Below, piece by piece: positions 1-15,000 of a stretch of DNA of 64,000 bases. The first letter of the stretch is position 1. Each line of letters starts with the position of its first letter. The notes under the pieces were generated by a model that was not told the origin of the DNA, searched no databases, and was given only the letters and a program-made list of their open reading frames with translations. The DNA is from Sipunculus nudus (Eukaryota > Annelida > Sipuncula > Golfingiida > Sipunculidae), in contig CM049309.1 of the NCBI GenBank assembly GCA_026874595.1, forward strand, positions 16,816,576 to 16,880,575, given 5' to 3'. Position numbers and translations under genes: made by a program.

Positions 1-57
1 CCACTCCCATAGACCCCAGCTTGTTGTGGGCCAGGCTCAGCTGACTGATGTTAAGCC
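1..57 (-). CDS. TONSL: TONSL exon 23 (partial, LRR)
   Basis: The acceptor is TTTAAG at 58-59. It reads [19 protein letters not shown], a leucine-rich repeat strand (LxLAHNxLG), and runs off the window. It joins in phase with exon 22, which leaves 1 nt. Confidence 0.78.
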
Positions 58-3000
58 CTTAAAGGAAATATTAAATATGCACTTAGCCTGTGAATTATGT
101 TTTGCCACAATGGATGTCAATTAATGTTAGCAAGTAATGGAATATTGTAGCCTGCCTTCTCTTTATCATCGCAAGTTCTGATTCTTAGCAAAGGGAGGGC
201 TTTACCTGTGAAAGTTGAAACTATAGCTTCAGCAGATACAAAATAAAAATTTTCTATATGGAGGTGTGCTCTATCAAAGCTGACAGCTGACTGAGGGTTT
301 TTGGGTGGTGCATGCATAAAATAATAATGGTGACAAATTAATTCTTTATCTCTTAATCAGTTACAGTTTAATTGAGAGGTTGTTATTTAATGCATTAATT
401 AGCCAATGCATTGTTACAGCCGTAATAGTTAAATATAGTATATATATTATTATTTGTACAAATTTAATGTCCTAAATTCACACTTTATACTACTTCACAA
501 TATTATTTTGTGAAAAACACATTGGTAATTACAGTAAACAAGTGACCCAGGGGTCATGACGCTCAGCTGACCAGGAAGACATTGACAAAAGTAATTTTAT
601 CATCTGAATGTCAAATTTGAATGAAATACTTTTTCCAAACTTGACCTTTTGTATAAAATCATCCAATATTCATTGGGGTACTATGGAGCTCTGTAGCATG
701 AAGGATATGGGTAACCGACACCTATTTTCAAGGTTTACAAGATGACTTTTCAGGGGTCTCCCAGCATGTCAAAAAATAAAATTCTAGGTCCAGTTATTAT
801 GATTTGTGCCCTGTTAACAGATGACCAAATGTTTATTCTGGGGGGTATTTCAAAGCTGCATAGGATGAAGGATATGGGTAACAGAGATGTAATTTCAGGT
901 GCACAAGGAGACTTTTCAGGGGCCTCCCTGCATGTCAAGAAAGAAGATTCTAGGTCCAGTCATTATGATTTGTGCCCTGTTAATATATGACCAAATCTTT
1001 ATTCTGGGGGGTACTTCAGAGCCCCATAGCTCACAGAATATGGGTAACAGGGACCTTATTTCGGGTTTCCATGTAGACCTTTTATGGCCTTCCCTGGAGG
1101 TGAGGACAGAAGATTCTAGGTCCAGTCATTATGATTTGTGCCCTGTTTACAGATGACCAAATGTTTAAAGATCACAAAAGTAGAGAAAAAAAAATCGTAA
1201 AAAATAAAAAAATTATATAGGTGGCGCCACCAATCTAAAAAAATTGATGAAACACTCCATGATCAATATCCATGCAAAGAATCATGGTGATTAATGCATT
1301 AGTTGTTCAGATACTTGAGCTTTTGTATTAAATTTTGCATTATTCTGGGGGGTACTTCAGAACCCCATAGCTCGAAGAATATAGGTCACAGTGACCTAAT
1401 TTCAGGTTTACAAGGAGAATTTCCATAGACCTCCCAGGATGTCAAGTAAGAAGATTCCAGGTCTAGCAGTTACGATTTGTGCCCTGTTAACAGACAGACG
1501 CCTGGATGGCCGGACGGACGACGGACAAAAGGTGATCCCTATAGCTCAGATGACTTTCAGTCAGCTGAGCTAAAAATTGAAAAAATACAGGTGGCGCCAC
1601 CAGAATGCAGAAACTGATGAAACATTTCATGATCAATATCCATGCAAGGAATCATGGTGATCAATATAATAATTGTTCAGATACTTGAGCTTTTGTATCA
1701 AATTTTCCATTATTCTGGGGGGTACTTTGGAGCCCCATAGCTCGGAGGTTATGGGTAACAGAGACCTAATTTCAAGTTTTTAAGGAGACTTTTCATGGGC
1801 CTCTCAGCATGTCAAGAGAGAAGATTCTAGGTCCAGTTGTTAGGATTTGTGTCATGTTAACAGATGACCGCATCTTATGAGGTCTCAAAAATAGAGAAAA
1901 AAATTCGTAAAAATAAAAAAAATACAGGTGGCGCCACCATACAGCAGAAACTGATGACACATTCCATGATCAATATCCATGCAAAGAATCATGGTGATCA
2001 CTGCAATAGTTGTTTAGATACTTGAGCTTTTGTATCAAATTTTCCATTATTCTGGGGGGTACTTGGGAGCCCCATAGCTCAAAGGTTATGGGTAACAGAG
2101 ACCTAATTTCAGGTTTCCAAAGAGACTTTTTATGGGCCTCCCTGCATGTCAAGAGAAAAGATGATTCTAGGTGTAGTTGTTACAATTTGTGCCCTGTTAA
2201 CAGATGGCCGCATCTTAAGAGGTCTCAAAAATAGAGAAAAATATTGGTAAAAATCGAAAAAATACAGGTGGCGCCGACAGTCTGCAGAAACTGATGAAAC
2301 ACTCCATGATCAATATCCATGCAAAAAATCATGATGATCAATGCATTAGTTGTTCAGATACTTGAGCTTTTGTATCAAATTTTCCATTATTCTGGGGGGT
2401 AATTCGGAACCCCATAGCTCGAAGAATATAGGTCACAGTGACCTAATTTCAGGTTTACAAGGAGAATTTCCATAGACCTCCCAGGATGTCAAGTAAGAAG
2501 ATTCCAGTTCTAGCGGTTACGATTTGTGCCCTGTTAACGGACAGACGCCTGGACGGCCGGCCGGCCGGCCATCCGGACGACGGACAAAAGGTGATCCCTA
2601 TAGCTCAGATGACTTACAGTCAGCTGAGCTAAAAATGAACAAATGTGCACACATTTTGTGAATTTAATACACTTTAAATGTTGCACTTCATATTGTGGTC
2701 ACAGTAATGATTATTCAAGTCTGAGTCTGGTAACACCTGTTGGAGGTGTGAATGTGAATTTTACTGGCCAATTTATCCCTAGACAGGTGGCAATATTATA
2801 GGACAATTAGGACCAGGCTTTTTTCCTGATAGTCCTGATAGTGGCAACTGCTCACAAGACACCTCCTTATTCCAAAAGATAAAAATTATTATATCTTTTT
2901 CAAATTTATTCTTTCCAAAGTTATTTGGAATGGTATTTGTGAGCAAATTTCTCCAATTAAAATAAACTGTGCATTACTGTTCCTTTCCCAAAATGCAGCT

Positions 3001-6000
3001 GTGCAGTGGCATCAAAAACAGAAATATAAAGCATGAAACTGTATCCATGTCCATAACAATGCATATTTTGGGCATCTGTCATTTTGGCTAAGTGCTACTT
3101 TTACCTTTAACATTAGGACTATGTATCACCAGCGACAAAAAAATTCACAATACATCATGGCAACATGTACAAAAATGGGCAGTTATTCAAAAGCTATGGG
3201 GTTCACAAAAATCCTATGTTTCTTCAGGTTTGATCTTGAAAACCAAATTTTCTGTGCCAAATTTGAAGGAAACATATGCAGTACTTCAAAAGTTATGGGT
3301 TGAATGTCAAAGTCACAGGTTTTCAAATTCTTTTGACAACTTATCAACTGAAATCTTTCATTTTGATTTTCAAAATAATACATCCATCTTCTTGAGAAAC
3401 AATGTTTTGTTTGTTTTTCACCAAATATGGAAATATTCAAGGTCAAGGCAACTCTCATGGTAAAGGTCATGACCACAATTATAACCCATATCTATGCATA
3501 TGCATAATGTGAATGAAATCTTTCCATTAGTTTATTACATATAATGCTCACAGTAATGTCAAGTGGCAATGATGGGGAAAAGGCATGAAATAAGAAAAAG
3601 GATAACAGGTGGTGCCATCAGTCTCCAATGATAGACATAGCGATCCAAGAGCTTTGGGTCAACTTGATTTAAGGACCAATCCATGCAAACTTTCTCAATG
3701 ATATATAAGATTTTGTGTGATTTAAAAAAAAAATGGACCTATCCAGTGTCAAGGTCATTCTCTGAGTAAAGGTCATTACCCCACATCTATGCACCCATAT
3801 CTATGTCAAGTTTAATAAAGATCTGTGAAATTTTTTTGGAGTTATCTCGCTCACAAGATGTGTCACAAGATGTTGTATTTCTGTAGAATATGTAAGTAGA
3901 TACTGTTGAGTCCCAGAGCCCAAAAAATTAGAAAGCAAAATACAAATGAATTTCAAATACTGTAGTAAATAAAGTTCAGTCAAGTAAGAGATTTTTATAT
4001 TTGTTCTTTGTTATATCTATAAGTCTGTAAGCTTTAAATCAGGTGTCTCAACTGATTTGTGATATTGAAGTTAGAATTTTTGTGCTTGTATTTCTTGCAT
4101 ATATCGCAAACTTTTGAGATTTAGAATCTTTGAAACAACCCTATTTCACATGATCTGAATGAAAGAGATGAATTGAAATTTACTTTACTGTAATCTTTAT
4201 AACTAACCCTTGAAAGCAGACGTGAGTGCTAAGCGATGATCCTGGAACAGCTTGGCTGTAAACTGACAGTGATCCAGCTGCAGGGCTGTGAGTGCTGACA
4301 GTAGCTCAAGGAGGCGGGCCAGACTGAGGCTGCAGCTGTCAGTCAGAGGGTTGTAGCTCACTGCCAGTTGCTCTAGCATCTGGAGTAAAGAAGGAACAGT
4401 CTCATAACATATTTTTTGAAAACTAACTGACAAAGTGTTAAAACAGACCTCACAGGCTGCAAAAAAAAAGAGTAAAAGCTCTGGAAAAAGAGTGACCTTC
4501 TTTGAAATAAAGTAAAAAAAAGTAAAATTAGTGACTATTCCCCATTTTTTCATCACAGACTATATAAAGCTGTGCTTCACAGACTATGTTTGTGTATATC
4601 TAATGCTTCCAATGTCAGAAACATGCATGGTGACATCCCCTTACATGAAGATATTAAAAGACATTTCCCACATGCTGGACATTTGCACACACAAAATTAT
4701 GTGTCCCATTCTTGTTCTGAATAGACTTTTATAGCTGGAGAGAAATAGAATATATCAGAACTCTTTTACAGTATGTCAGTATTGCAGTATGTCAGAGCCT
4801 CCAAGACAGATTTCTAATATAGTACATCGTATTACTGTAGTTCATTAGGGATTACAGAAAATTGTAAGGTCATCAAATTTTTATTGAAAAATAAAACTAA
4901 AAATATGTATCACAAAATAAAATGTTTTGATCATGTTAAAGAACTCATGAGAAGTATTACATTACCTGCAGGGGTTTATTTTCTGAACCTTCCTTTTTCA
5001 GTTTGTCTGTGAGCGTTCTGAGGCCTTGACCAGTAATGTTGTTACATGATATATCCAGTATCTGGAGACAAGGCAGAGCTGCCAAACAATCACCCAAAAC
5101 CTCTGCACTCTCATCTCCAAGGTGATTACCTGTAAAACAGCATGCAAAATGGTATATAGTATAACACCTGTTCTTTAAAGGGACCTATTCAAAACCAGGT
5201 ATTTTTTTAATATTTTGCTGTTTTTTTTTAAAGCTAGCTTACTAAGTCTGTACATCAGCAGAAATCCATTAGTGGGTCTGACTCCATGATAGGACAGCAG
5301 CACAGGCTGTGTTTACCAGGTCTGGTGACTACTGCACCTGCCAGCCCTGTAGTGTGAACCAACAGCTTGTATATAAAACATGCTTAAACTTCTGTCACAG
5401 TGGCCATACAAACACTTCATAGCAGAAATTACTTACAGTTCATTAATATGTTGGCAGACAAAGCCAGAAATCACATAAATTCTACAAGTATGGCAGGTGA
5501 ATAGCTGGCTTTGAAATCAGATACCTTGTAGGTGGAGTTCTCTCAGACTGGACTGACAATGCAATGCTTTGGCAACAGGCAAGAAGTTGACGCTACGTAA
5601 AGCAAGGTTATTCAGCTGTATCTTCTGGCTTCTCTCACTGTCTTGTAGGATTGTCTTAATATTCCTGTAAGCCACTGAAAATGAAAAAAATACAAGGCCA
5701 CACCTAAAAGTATGTGTGGAGACTTGAGGCATCTCCTGGTACTAAATAAAGAAGGCTGGAATTAATTTCCATGTAAATATTAGACCCACGTCAGTCTATG
5801 TCATAAAACAAAAAAAGTACAACCATGGCACGATGCCCATTTCAAAAGAAAGACCTTTTTTGTTGGTTTTTAATGTCCTTCCATTCAAGATTTGTGACAA
5901 AAGATAGGATTTAATAAAGTTTTTTTTTTTTTTTTGGTATGACCACCTTTCATATGTCTAATTATCAAGTGTGTTTGATGATTCCTAACTACAAATGGCC

Positions 6001-9000
6001 AATGCACAGATTATATTAGGCAGAGCTCTGGCCGTTGAGATTTACAAACAAAGTTCCACTGAGGAGATAATCTATCAGGTCTGTTGACTGCATGAGAGTA
6101 CATATAAATTACCTCGTATTAAGACCAACCCTGTTGCTGTCACTGTAAAATTTTATTACATTACAATAAATGAAAATGTCTGGAAAAACTGCAATGAGTG
6201 AATATAAATTAGGCAATTAATCACAAAATGCCTCTGCAAAATACATCTGATCCTCTGGCAGGGGTTATGCACCGCAGTTGTAAAAAAAGGTGGAGGTTTA
6301 TAGTCTGATATCACTGATGATGTCAGTCTAATCCGACTTTACATTTTGCCTTTCTGGTCTTTCAGGCCTATTCATTCTTGTAGCTTTTCTCAGCTCCCTG
6401 GGGATCATACAACCCAAGCTGCCATATCAGGCGCTAGAAGGTTATTCGTTTTATATTTGCCTTCCTCCCATGACCAGTACCCATTCACTCCTGGGTTGAG
6501 AGAGCACACCCTTGTGGTAAAGACTTTGCCTAGGAGTCTCAGCGCAGACAGCGGTCAGAATGGGACGCAAACCCATGACCCTGCGGTCACAAGTCCAGCG
6601 ATTTATCCATTATGCCAACCACTGCTTTGTACTGCCAGGTTCTCTGGGCAGGAACACCAGGGTGTGCACCAGACCAATGAGTGTGGCATTGCTTTGTGCA
6701 TCTAGCCAAAATTTTAATCATGCAACACCAAATCTTGTTTATTTGATAACACCTGGACACAAGCTTGCATTGGTCTGATTCTTGACCCCATGCCAGAACA
6801 GGTGTTATCAGGCCAATGAGAGCTGGTGTCTCATGTTTAAACTTTGAAAAGTTCCTGCCGAAGGAACTTTGCCAAACAAAGCAGCAGTTACATTAAAGGA
6901 TGTCTTGGATGCCTGAAGTGTAAAACCAATGCACTCACGATTCCCATATGCTGTCTCTAATTAGGGAGAATATATACCTGTAGTTTTTTTAAATACTGAC
7001 AGAATTTTTGCTGGTGAAATATATGACTGAGAGTGAAATCATCATGATGAAGAGAAAGGGTGGAGAAGAAATTTAGAAAACAAGAGCATCACAAATGTGC
7101 ATAGTAAGCAATTCTTGTTGTGTGACCTCTGATCTCATTAAATAAGCATGAAATTTTCATAGAATTAAATTCAGGTGATAAGCTGTATTGGTTAATACTT
7201 AGAATGAGTTTCATGAATACCCATCAGATTTTTGCTGAGTCACCAGGGCGCCACCAAAGTCTGGTGACCTCTGACTTCATTAAATATGCATGGATTTTCA
7301 CAGGAATTGAACTTAGGCGAGATATTATATAGATTAATATTTCCCTTGATTTTAATCAAAATCAATCATATTTCTGATATTGGTAAGTTATCCATACCAC
7401 AAAGTAGCCTTGTGACCTCTGACTTAATTAAGTATCAGTGGATTTTGCCTATAATCGAACTAAGATGAAATAATCTATTGGCAAGTAGTAATGGTGAGTT
7501 TTGTGAAAATCCATCAAAGCCCTGGTAATACATCCTGTGACCAACCAAACAAAAAATGTATGAAAAATAGTATAAACTGTATGCTGTTTTGACAAAAAAA
7601 GCAATAATATTTTTCTTCAAAGTAAAAAAGTAGCAGTACCACATCTGACAATCTACTATTCATAGTTCAAGATTTTCATTATAAAAGTAATTAACTAATT
7701 TAAAAATATGTCCATGCAGTTCTGCTTATCTGCATATATATCAAGTAAATGAACAAAATTTCCCATTAAACTTACCTTTCCTGAGCTGTTTACAGATCTC
7801 CACATATCTCTCAGCTGGAGGGTCCATGTCCCAGCCTTGAACCAACCCCTCCACCTGATAATATCAATTGTAATTTAATGATTTTTACTGTAACAGTACC
7901 TTATCTGTCTGTAAAGACATATTCTTCAAAATACAATTTGTATCCTAAGGCCAAAAAAAATAAAAGGTGTGGTTCTCGGGCACCGCCCGCGTCAATTTTT
8001 AACCCCTGCATCAAAAATTTTTATTTTGATTTTTATCTTTCAAGTAGAAAAATAGTACAATTTATGTAGTGCTTTTACCTGTTTAGCAAAAAAATTTGTT
8101 ATTTTCATGCTTTTCACTGATCATATGACATTTTATCGGAGCATTAAAAAAAAGGTCAAAAATAAAATACCGCCCGCCCGCACCGATTTCTGAAAAAAAG
8201 TGCCTGAGAACCATACCTTATTTTTTTTTTTGGCCTAATATTCCATTCATGCTAAGATACATGATATGAAACAAGAAGGCATATTCATAGTTCAAGCTTA
8301 TCTGTACTATTTTATAATTAACAAAGATTATTTACCCCAGGGGAAAATCAGACAAATGTGCCAATTATCTAACAGTGAAATAATTATCTCCTGTGTATGG
8401 ATACCATATGATTATTTCAGAAAGATATATGACTAAAAGAGCCTCCCACGAGTGTTGCACTTGTGACGCATATAGAACCTTATGTTCTGCACTCACGACA
8501 CGTGAAAGGTCTATGTGGTCATCATATCTACCTGTCCTAATTGTATGAAAGTTGTAAACCGACCAAGTAATGTGTTGATTGATCATCCGATCATATGCAT
8601 CAACCGACTGATCATTGTTATAATTGATCATCAGCCCACCACTAGTAATCAAGAATGATTCAATGATAATCCACACTTTATAACTGCATACATTATATGC
8701 CACATGCACACATCACAGATGGCATTATCAATATTTCTGTATTACCTGTTTCAGAATGCTCTTTTGTATCAACATATCAGTTTCACACTTCCATAATAAG
8801 GAAACCTCCATGTCCTAAGACTCCTAACATAAGCATGTCTGCCATGATGCATATAAGATATGTCACTTTTCTGACTGAATTCATGATGCCTGTGTATGAG
8901 CTTGAACACAGACCAGTGGTTTTTCTTTTCAAAGTGCTTAACATAGATTAAAATTGCTATCCTATGCCTGTAAATTGTGACAGCCCTTAGAATTGATTCA

Positions 9001-12000
9001 ATTATCAATTCTTTATCTTCAATTTAATTCTCAATTCAATTCTTACTTACAAAGAAAATTTGAGATAAAAAAAAATTAGATCAATTTTACCAAAATGGAT
9101 GTAAGTAAATTTCAGCAAATATAAGAATATTCAGTGATGTCTGACCTTATTAATTGTGTGAATTTTGATGAGCAACTCTATTGGTAAATAGGTTTAATGA
9201 GTTTCATGAAAATCCATAGGATTTTTGGGAAGTCACCAAGATTCCTCTGAAGTACAGTGACCTCTGACCTCATTAAATATGCATGGATTTTGCATTAAAA
9301 TTGAACTTAGGCAAGATATTTTATTGATTAACATTTCTGATGAGTTATATATAATCCTAATATTCTTCATAAGTTATTACAGCGTCACCACAAGGTAGCC
9401 TAGTGACTGTGACCTTATTAAATATGTGGATGTTGCCTATAATCAAACTAGGGTGAGATCATCTGTGGGTTAGTAGTTATGGTGAGTTTTGTGAAAATCC
9501 ATCAAAGCTCTGGTAAGTTATTGTGGTATCACTAAAAGTTAATGGAGGGACAGACAGAAGGTGGGTTTACCGTTATACTCATTCAATGAAGCTCTCCTGT
9601 TTGTCATAAAATTTTTTTTTCTATGCAAGTGGAGTAGTCCACCTGCAAACATTTAAATAGATTTAAGGCACATACACAATTATTTAAAGAGCTTTGACTT
9701 TGCAAAATGCTTCCTCAATTTTGAGAGCTCACAGAGGACTTTGTGATGGTACATGCAAAAAATAACTGAAATGAATGATTATGAGGTCAATAATCGATTT
9801 CAATTTAATTTGGGGCTTGAAATTCAATGCATCTATTCTTTGATGTATTGTTACACCCCTATAAAAGCCTAAAATTCCAATAAAAGTAGGTGGCACCACA
9901 AAAAGAATAAAAAAAACTCAACAAAATGTCGGTGTAATAAAGTGCTAATAACACTTATCTCTTGGTTTCACCACATTTCTATATATGCCACTGTGGATAC
10001 ATAAAAATATCTTGTACCTTAAAAATATGATCATATTTTTTAAAGAAAAAATTAAAATTAAAAAAAAATATGTTTTAAAAAAGGTATAAATGAGTAAGTT
10101 TGTATACTGACCACATCGTCATTCTTGAGCAGGTGAGGCACCATGTCATCCGGAGCAAGTATGGCACCATATGATGTTTTCAATGACAACAATGGTTCTT
10201 GTCCCTTCAGCTTCTTGTAGCGTTCAGCTGCAGCATGACACAGCCAAGCAACAGTGTGTGGGGCCTCACTGTAAATTAATACAAAAATTTTGTGAAAGAA
10301 AATGAAAAAGCACAGTGCATATAATATGTCAGTTGTTTATTCTTTGACGTCTGTCCACATTAGATTTATACAAATTTTGCCAAGAATTTAATTCAGGTTA
10401 GAAACTCTATTTTTAAATATTTAAAGTGAGTTTCATGAGATTCTATCAGATTTTTGTGAGTCATCACAGCTCTTCCAAAGAAAAGGGACCTCTGACCTCA
10501 TTTAGTATGTGTGGATTAAGCTGAGAATCAGTCTCCAGCAATACTGTGGTTGCCTTTTTGTTCGCGAGGGTTTTAATTTCACGATATTCGCGATTGGGAA
10601 ATAATCGCGAAAATGAAACCCTCGGGAATAACAGGCCAATTGAGTATGTCCTTCTTATATATATATATACACTATATATATATATAGTGTAGCCAATACT
10701 TGTATGTGAATAGGTAAGAACAGTGAGAAATTTTATGAAAAAATTCATCCATGGAGGTATAGGGAAAACGTTCCCTTAGATTTGATTTACTCTGTATGTG
10801 CTGTGTGTACGGGCCCATCGTTATATGATAAGAATATTACAAATTCATCACTTCTCTCATTTTATGATACACACAGGTATTGCTTTGCCAAAGATTTGAT
10901 ATAGGTTCTGGTGAGATTGCGAAAATAAAACCCTCGCGAAACATTAAAAATGGAGAAATCACGAAATTTCAGCCTCGCGAATATGAAGCCAACCACAGTA
11001 TATTATATTGGTTAATATTTCCTTTTGATTTCACTGAAATCCAACAATGTAAGGTATCATGGTAACACTAAATGGATGCTGTCCATGCCATTTGTAATGT
11101 CCTATTGTTACCGGACACATGACTGTATATGCAGAAGAATATTCTTTCTGTTTGGATAAGAAGATCAGTAAAAGGACATTCTTTCACAAAGATATACCAT
11201 TATAGAAGATTTTCCTTATTATCAAAAGACATTCTTTCCTTGAAGATATGATCAAATCAGTAAACTAGAAATCTGCATTCTAAGGAATGCAAGCCTCCAC
11301 CATGTTGGGGTGTCCTTGCTGTGGAGTGCTCCCAAAACCTTGTTTGATTTCACATCATTGGCCCATAATCTCAGGTTCATTTGTGCATACGTTACTGTTC
11401 TTTTGTGAATATTTCTTGATGACATTCCTGAATCCAGATCATGCGCTAGATCCACACCAATATCTATTTGGTTTTTCACTGGCCCATTCCTGAAATGCCC
11501 TGAAAATTTTGTGAATTCCATTCATGATTGCACTAGTAATGTTGTGAAAAACACAAACACACACATGAATGAGGATAGACACATACCCTGATCGCAGGAG
11601 CTATTAAACTAATAAAGGGACCCTAGCTATTACCTATGAAGCATAGTGGATTAACATAAAAAATAGCATCTTCCCTTTAAAATAAATTTATAACTGCCTA
11701 AATATTGCCCTGAAACCATTTGCTAACTCTTGTAAATGAGTGTTATAAACAGTTGCCCAGGCACGAACACAGGTGTCAACATAAAACACAGCGCGTGTAT
11801 CAACTGGCCATAACACATGTAAATTAGGAGATGCCCTGACCTACTTGGCCCAAAAAATGTAAAACATATTCCCGCTTGCTGAATCATCAAGTGTTCTGGC
11901 TCACAATCGGACCACAGCCACACGGCCTTGTTATGGTAAACAGACATGGGACTGTTGACCAACACAAAGAGCCATAACAAGGTGTTAAACAGCCGCATGC

Positions 12001-15000
12001 GAGGTACTGAGTGTGCGTGCTGGGATGGTTTTGCTTGGAAACCTCTCTTATAAAGCAAAACTGAACTGATCGTGTGAAGAATAGGCATAATACTGCTCCT
12101 GAATATGTCCCTTTAATATATTTTCAATAGGAGACAAAGAACATACCTTGGTATTAAGGGAACCACCAGTGTGATGTCATTGATTTTAACCATGACCCTT
12201 TGAAGTAACCCTGTGTCTGTCAAATGATTGTTTCTGGTCTGAGTGTCAGGTATCACTGACACATCAGTAGTGTAAGCATCAGCAGCGGGGGCACTACTTC
12301 TTGCTGTATCTTGTGTTGCACTCATATTTGTTGTGCGGTAATTGTCTAATTTAAGCTGGGTTTTCCTTTTTGTCTTTGGATGTGATATAGCTGGCAAATT
12401 TAAGTCTGAATTCTCACTTTCCAAAGATGCCAAAGTTGCTATATCATCATTTATATCAGCACTGAAGTCATCTCCATGTGAACCACTCAGATTATGCAAA
12501 TTAGTACTCTCCACATCACTATCGTCATCAGAAATTAAACCACTCCTACTTTGCGTGCCATTAGTTCGCTTTTCACTTTTACTCCTCTTTGAGGAATTGC
12601 TGCTGAAGACACCATTGACATCCAATCGTTTCCTCTTCCCAGGTCGGAGGTCATCAATCAACCAATCATCTCCCACCTCCTCTTCAGCAGCTAATAACGC
12701 TGGTCTCCGAACAGGTGTTTTTGTCTTCTCTGCAGGAGAGTGCTGTGTGTGAGTCCTTCGTGCTGCACTGCTACCTATATTAGACATTGCCGACTGGTAT
12801 GCACTTCGAGCAGCATCTGGGTCATCAAGTATCCTTCGATTCACAGATGGAGATGAAGGAACCCCGCTCTCCGAATCAGAGTCTGACGTAAATATATCAT
12901 CATGGCTACTCTCCACAACCCTGCTACTTTGTCTGCTTTGTGATTTTAATCTGCAAAATTGAAAAAAAAAGTTTTTGAATTTTCAAAGCATATTTATAAA
13001 ATAAGCGATGCTCCCTGTCCAATTTAAAGGGGCACAATCACCTATAAGGAATATTAAATTAACATGAAAAATAGTGTGTTCTCATGAAATAAACTGGTAC
13101 CTGCCAAATTATTGCTCTTAAACCATTGGCTTACTCCTATATACAAGTGTTAAAAAAAGTGGACTTGGAGCGATCACAGGCATCATTATGATGACCGAGG
13201 TACACTTGACAACAGATTGGAAATGTAGGAAACTGTTTTAATAAGATATAGTTAGAATACCTTATTTCTTTGTTTTTAAACAGCAGTTTAAAATGGAAAC
13301 TAAAACCTTGAAACCAGATGTTTTTCCAAGCACGGTATATGCTTATCCTTATGGCAAAAACAAGAGAAATATAGAACTTGGAGCCCACCCACAATCAACA
13401 ATTTTGGTAAGAACCTTTAAATGATAAACTGAACCTTAGCCTTTATGTAACTTCATGCTTAAATATTCAATGAATTTTCCTGTATTATTTTTTGCTCTAT
13501 ATTCATAATTATATTTGTGGACCAATTTAGGTCCCCCAGTAAAACATCATCAATTTAAATTTGTTTCTTATATTTTTTAGAACTCTTCTATATGGCTTAT
13601 TTTCAAAAGCTGATATTTGGCCACAAAATTAGGTCACAAATTAGCACCTGATATTTAATTCTGACCGTGACCCTATTCCCAAGGTCACACATGCTATAGC
13701 TGATCCCGGATTATCATCCAGTTGTGGGCCTCAGGGGGAGGCTTCCAGTCATCACATGATGTCTACATCGACTACCAGAAGTTAAAGACCTGATTTTGAT
13801 CATGAGGTATTGGGTCTAAAGAAATGAAACACACTTAAACCATCAGAAAACAACTGGAGCCCTGCTAGTAAATTGTGATGCATTACTGTTTGGTCCTATC
13901 AAATGATTTTATGGGAAACATTCTTATGGTATGAAACACACAGCAACTAGCAAAGTTAACAAGAGCAATGCATAAGTGCATAATATGCCAGCTTAAGACC
14001 TACAACTTCATCATAAATCCTCAGATTTTATTTAATATCAAACTCAGGTGAGATATTGTTGGTGAACATTCATACTGTTTTGGTAAATATTTATGGGCTG
14101 TTTCCTTAAAACCCAAGTTATCATGGACATACAGATGGATGGACATACAGATGGACAGTCAGACACCGGCCATGTCATAATACAATGTACCATAAAAGTT
14201 GTCATGGTGACACCAAAAGTTAAGAGACATGGACAGATAAAGACAGACAGACAGATACTAATCCTTTCATAATACAATGTACCATAAAATGTCTTCAGAA
14301 ATAAAAAGGAAATAAATCCCAGCTTGTTATGCAGTAGGAAAGTCAAATATTTAAATGAATAATTTAAATATTTCCCTGGTTCAAGGATTGTTGGATGATG
14401 CAGCTTAAATGTGGGAATTACAGAATTTACAGAATTGTGAAGCCAAAAGGGAAGAGATTAGGGATTTTACTGTGGTTTTTATGCTAGCTGTGCAAAATGG
14501 GTGTGTGCTATAATTTCCAGCTAATGCAAGGCTCTCAACCATGTACAAGCTTCAAAGTATGCCATCTGACCTTTGACCCTTCTTGGAGACATGGCGTATA
14601 GACGGTAGGTCTTCCTCACTATCTCTGCGCCGAGTCTTCTCTTTCCTTCTCTGTACAGGCATCGGTGGTGAATGTGGATTATTACCTGAAAATTAAAATT
14701 ACAAGCGCTCAGATCCACCACACTGATTGTGGTATGTTTCATATTCTCAGGGTTAAAATGTTGCGGTTTTCCCTTTTGCAGTGTTTCACCAGGGGTTTAT
14801 TTTCGCAATATCACAATACAACAGATCTATACACAGAGTATAGCCATTATTATGTGAATTAATTAAATCAAATATTATGTGTACAAAATCTAATTAACAA
14901 AACATATTGTTTGTTAATGACAGACAACTGGAAAGATCTGTAATCAACATTTGAACAAACATAATCTATTTTATATTCCTAGCAATGAATTAAATAACCC

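Noticed and set aside
3092-3463. 123-residue plus-strand open frame.
   Set aside because: Lies in a decayed repeat of TONSL intron 22, with another frame open on the minus strand over the same bases. No protein family recognised.
6563-6625. Functional tRNA gene on the minus strand.
   Set aside because: A and B box-like motifs are present, but no acceptor stem or anticodon arm folds convincingly. It continues into a SINE-like body.
12342-12752. 136-residue plus-strand open frame.
   Set aside because: Antisense shadow of TONSL exon 17, with Ser/Leu-rich composition expected from the reverse of that exon.
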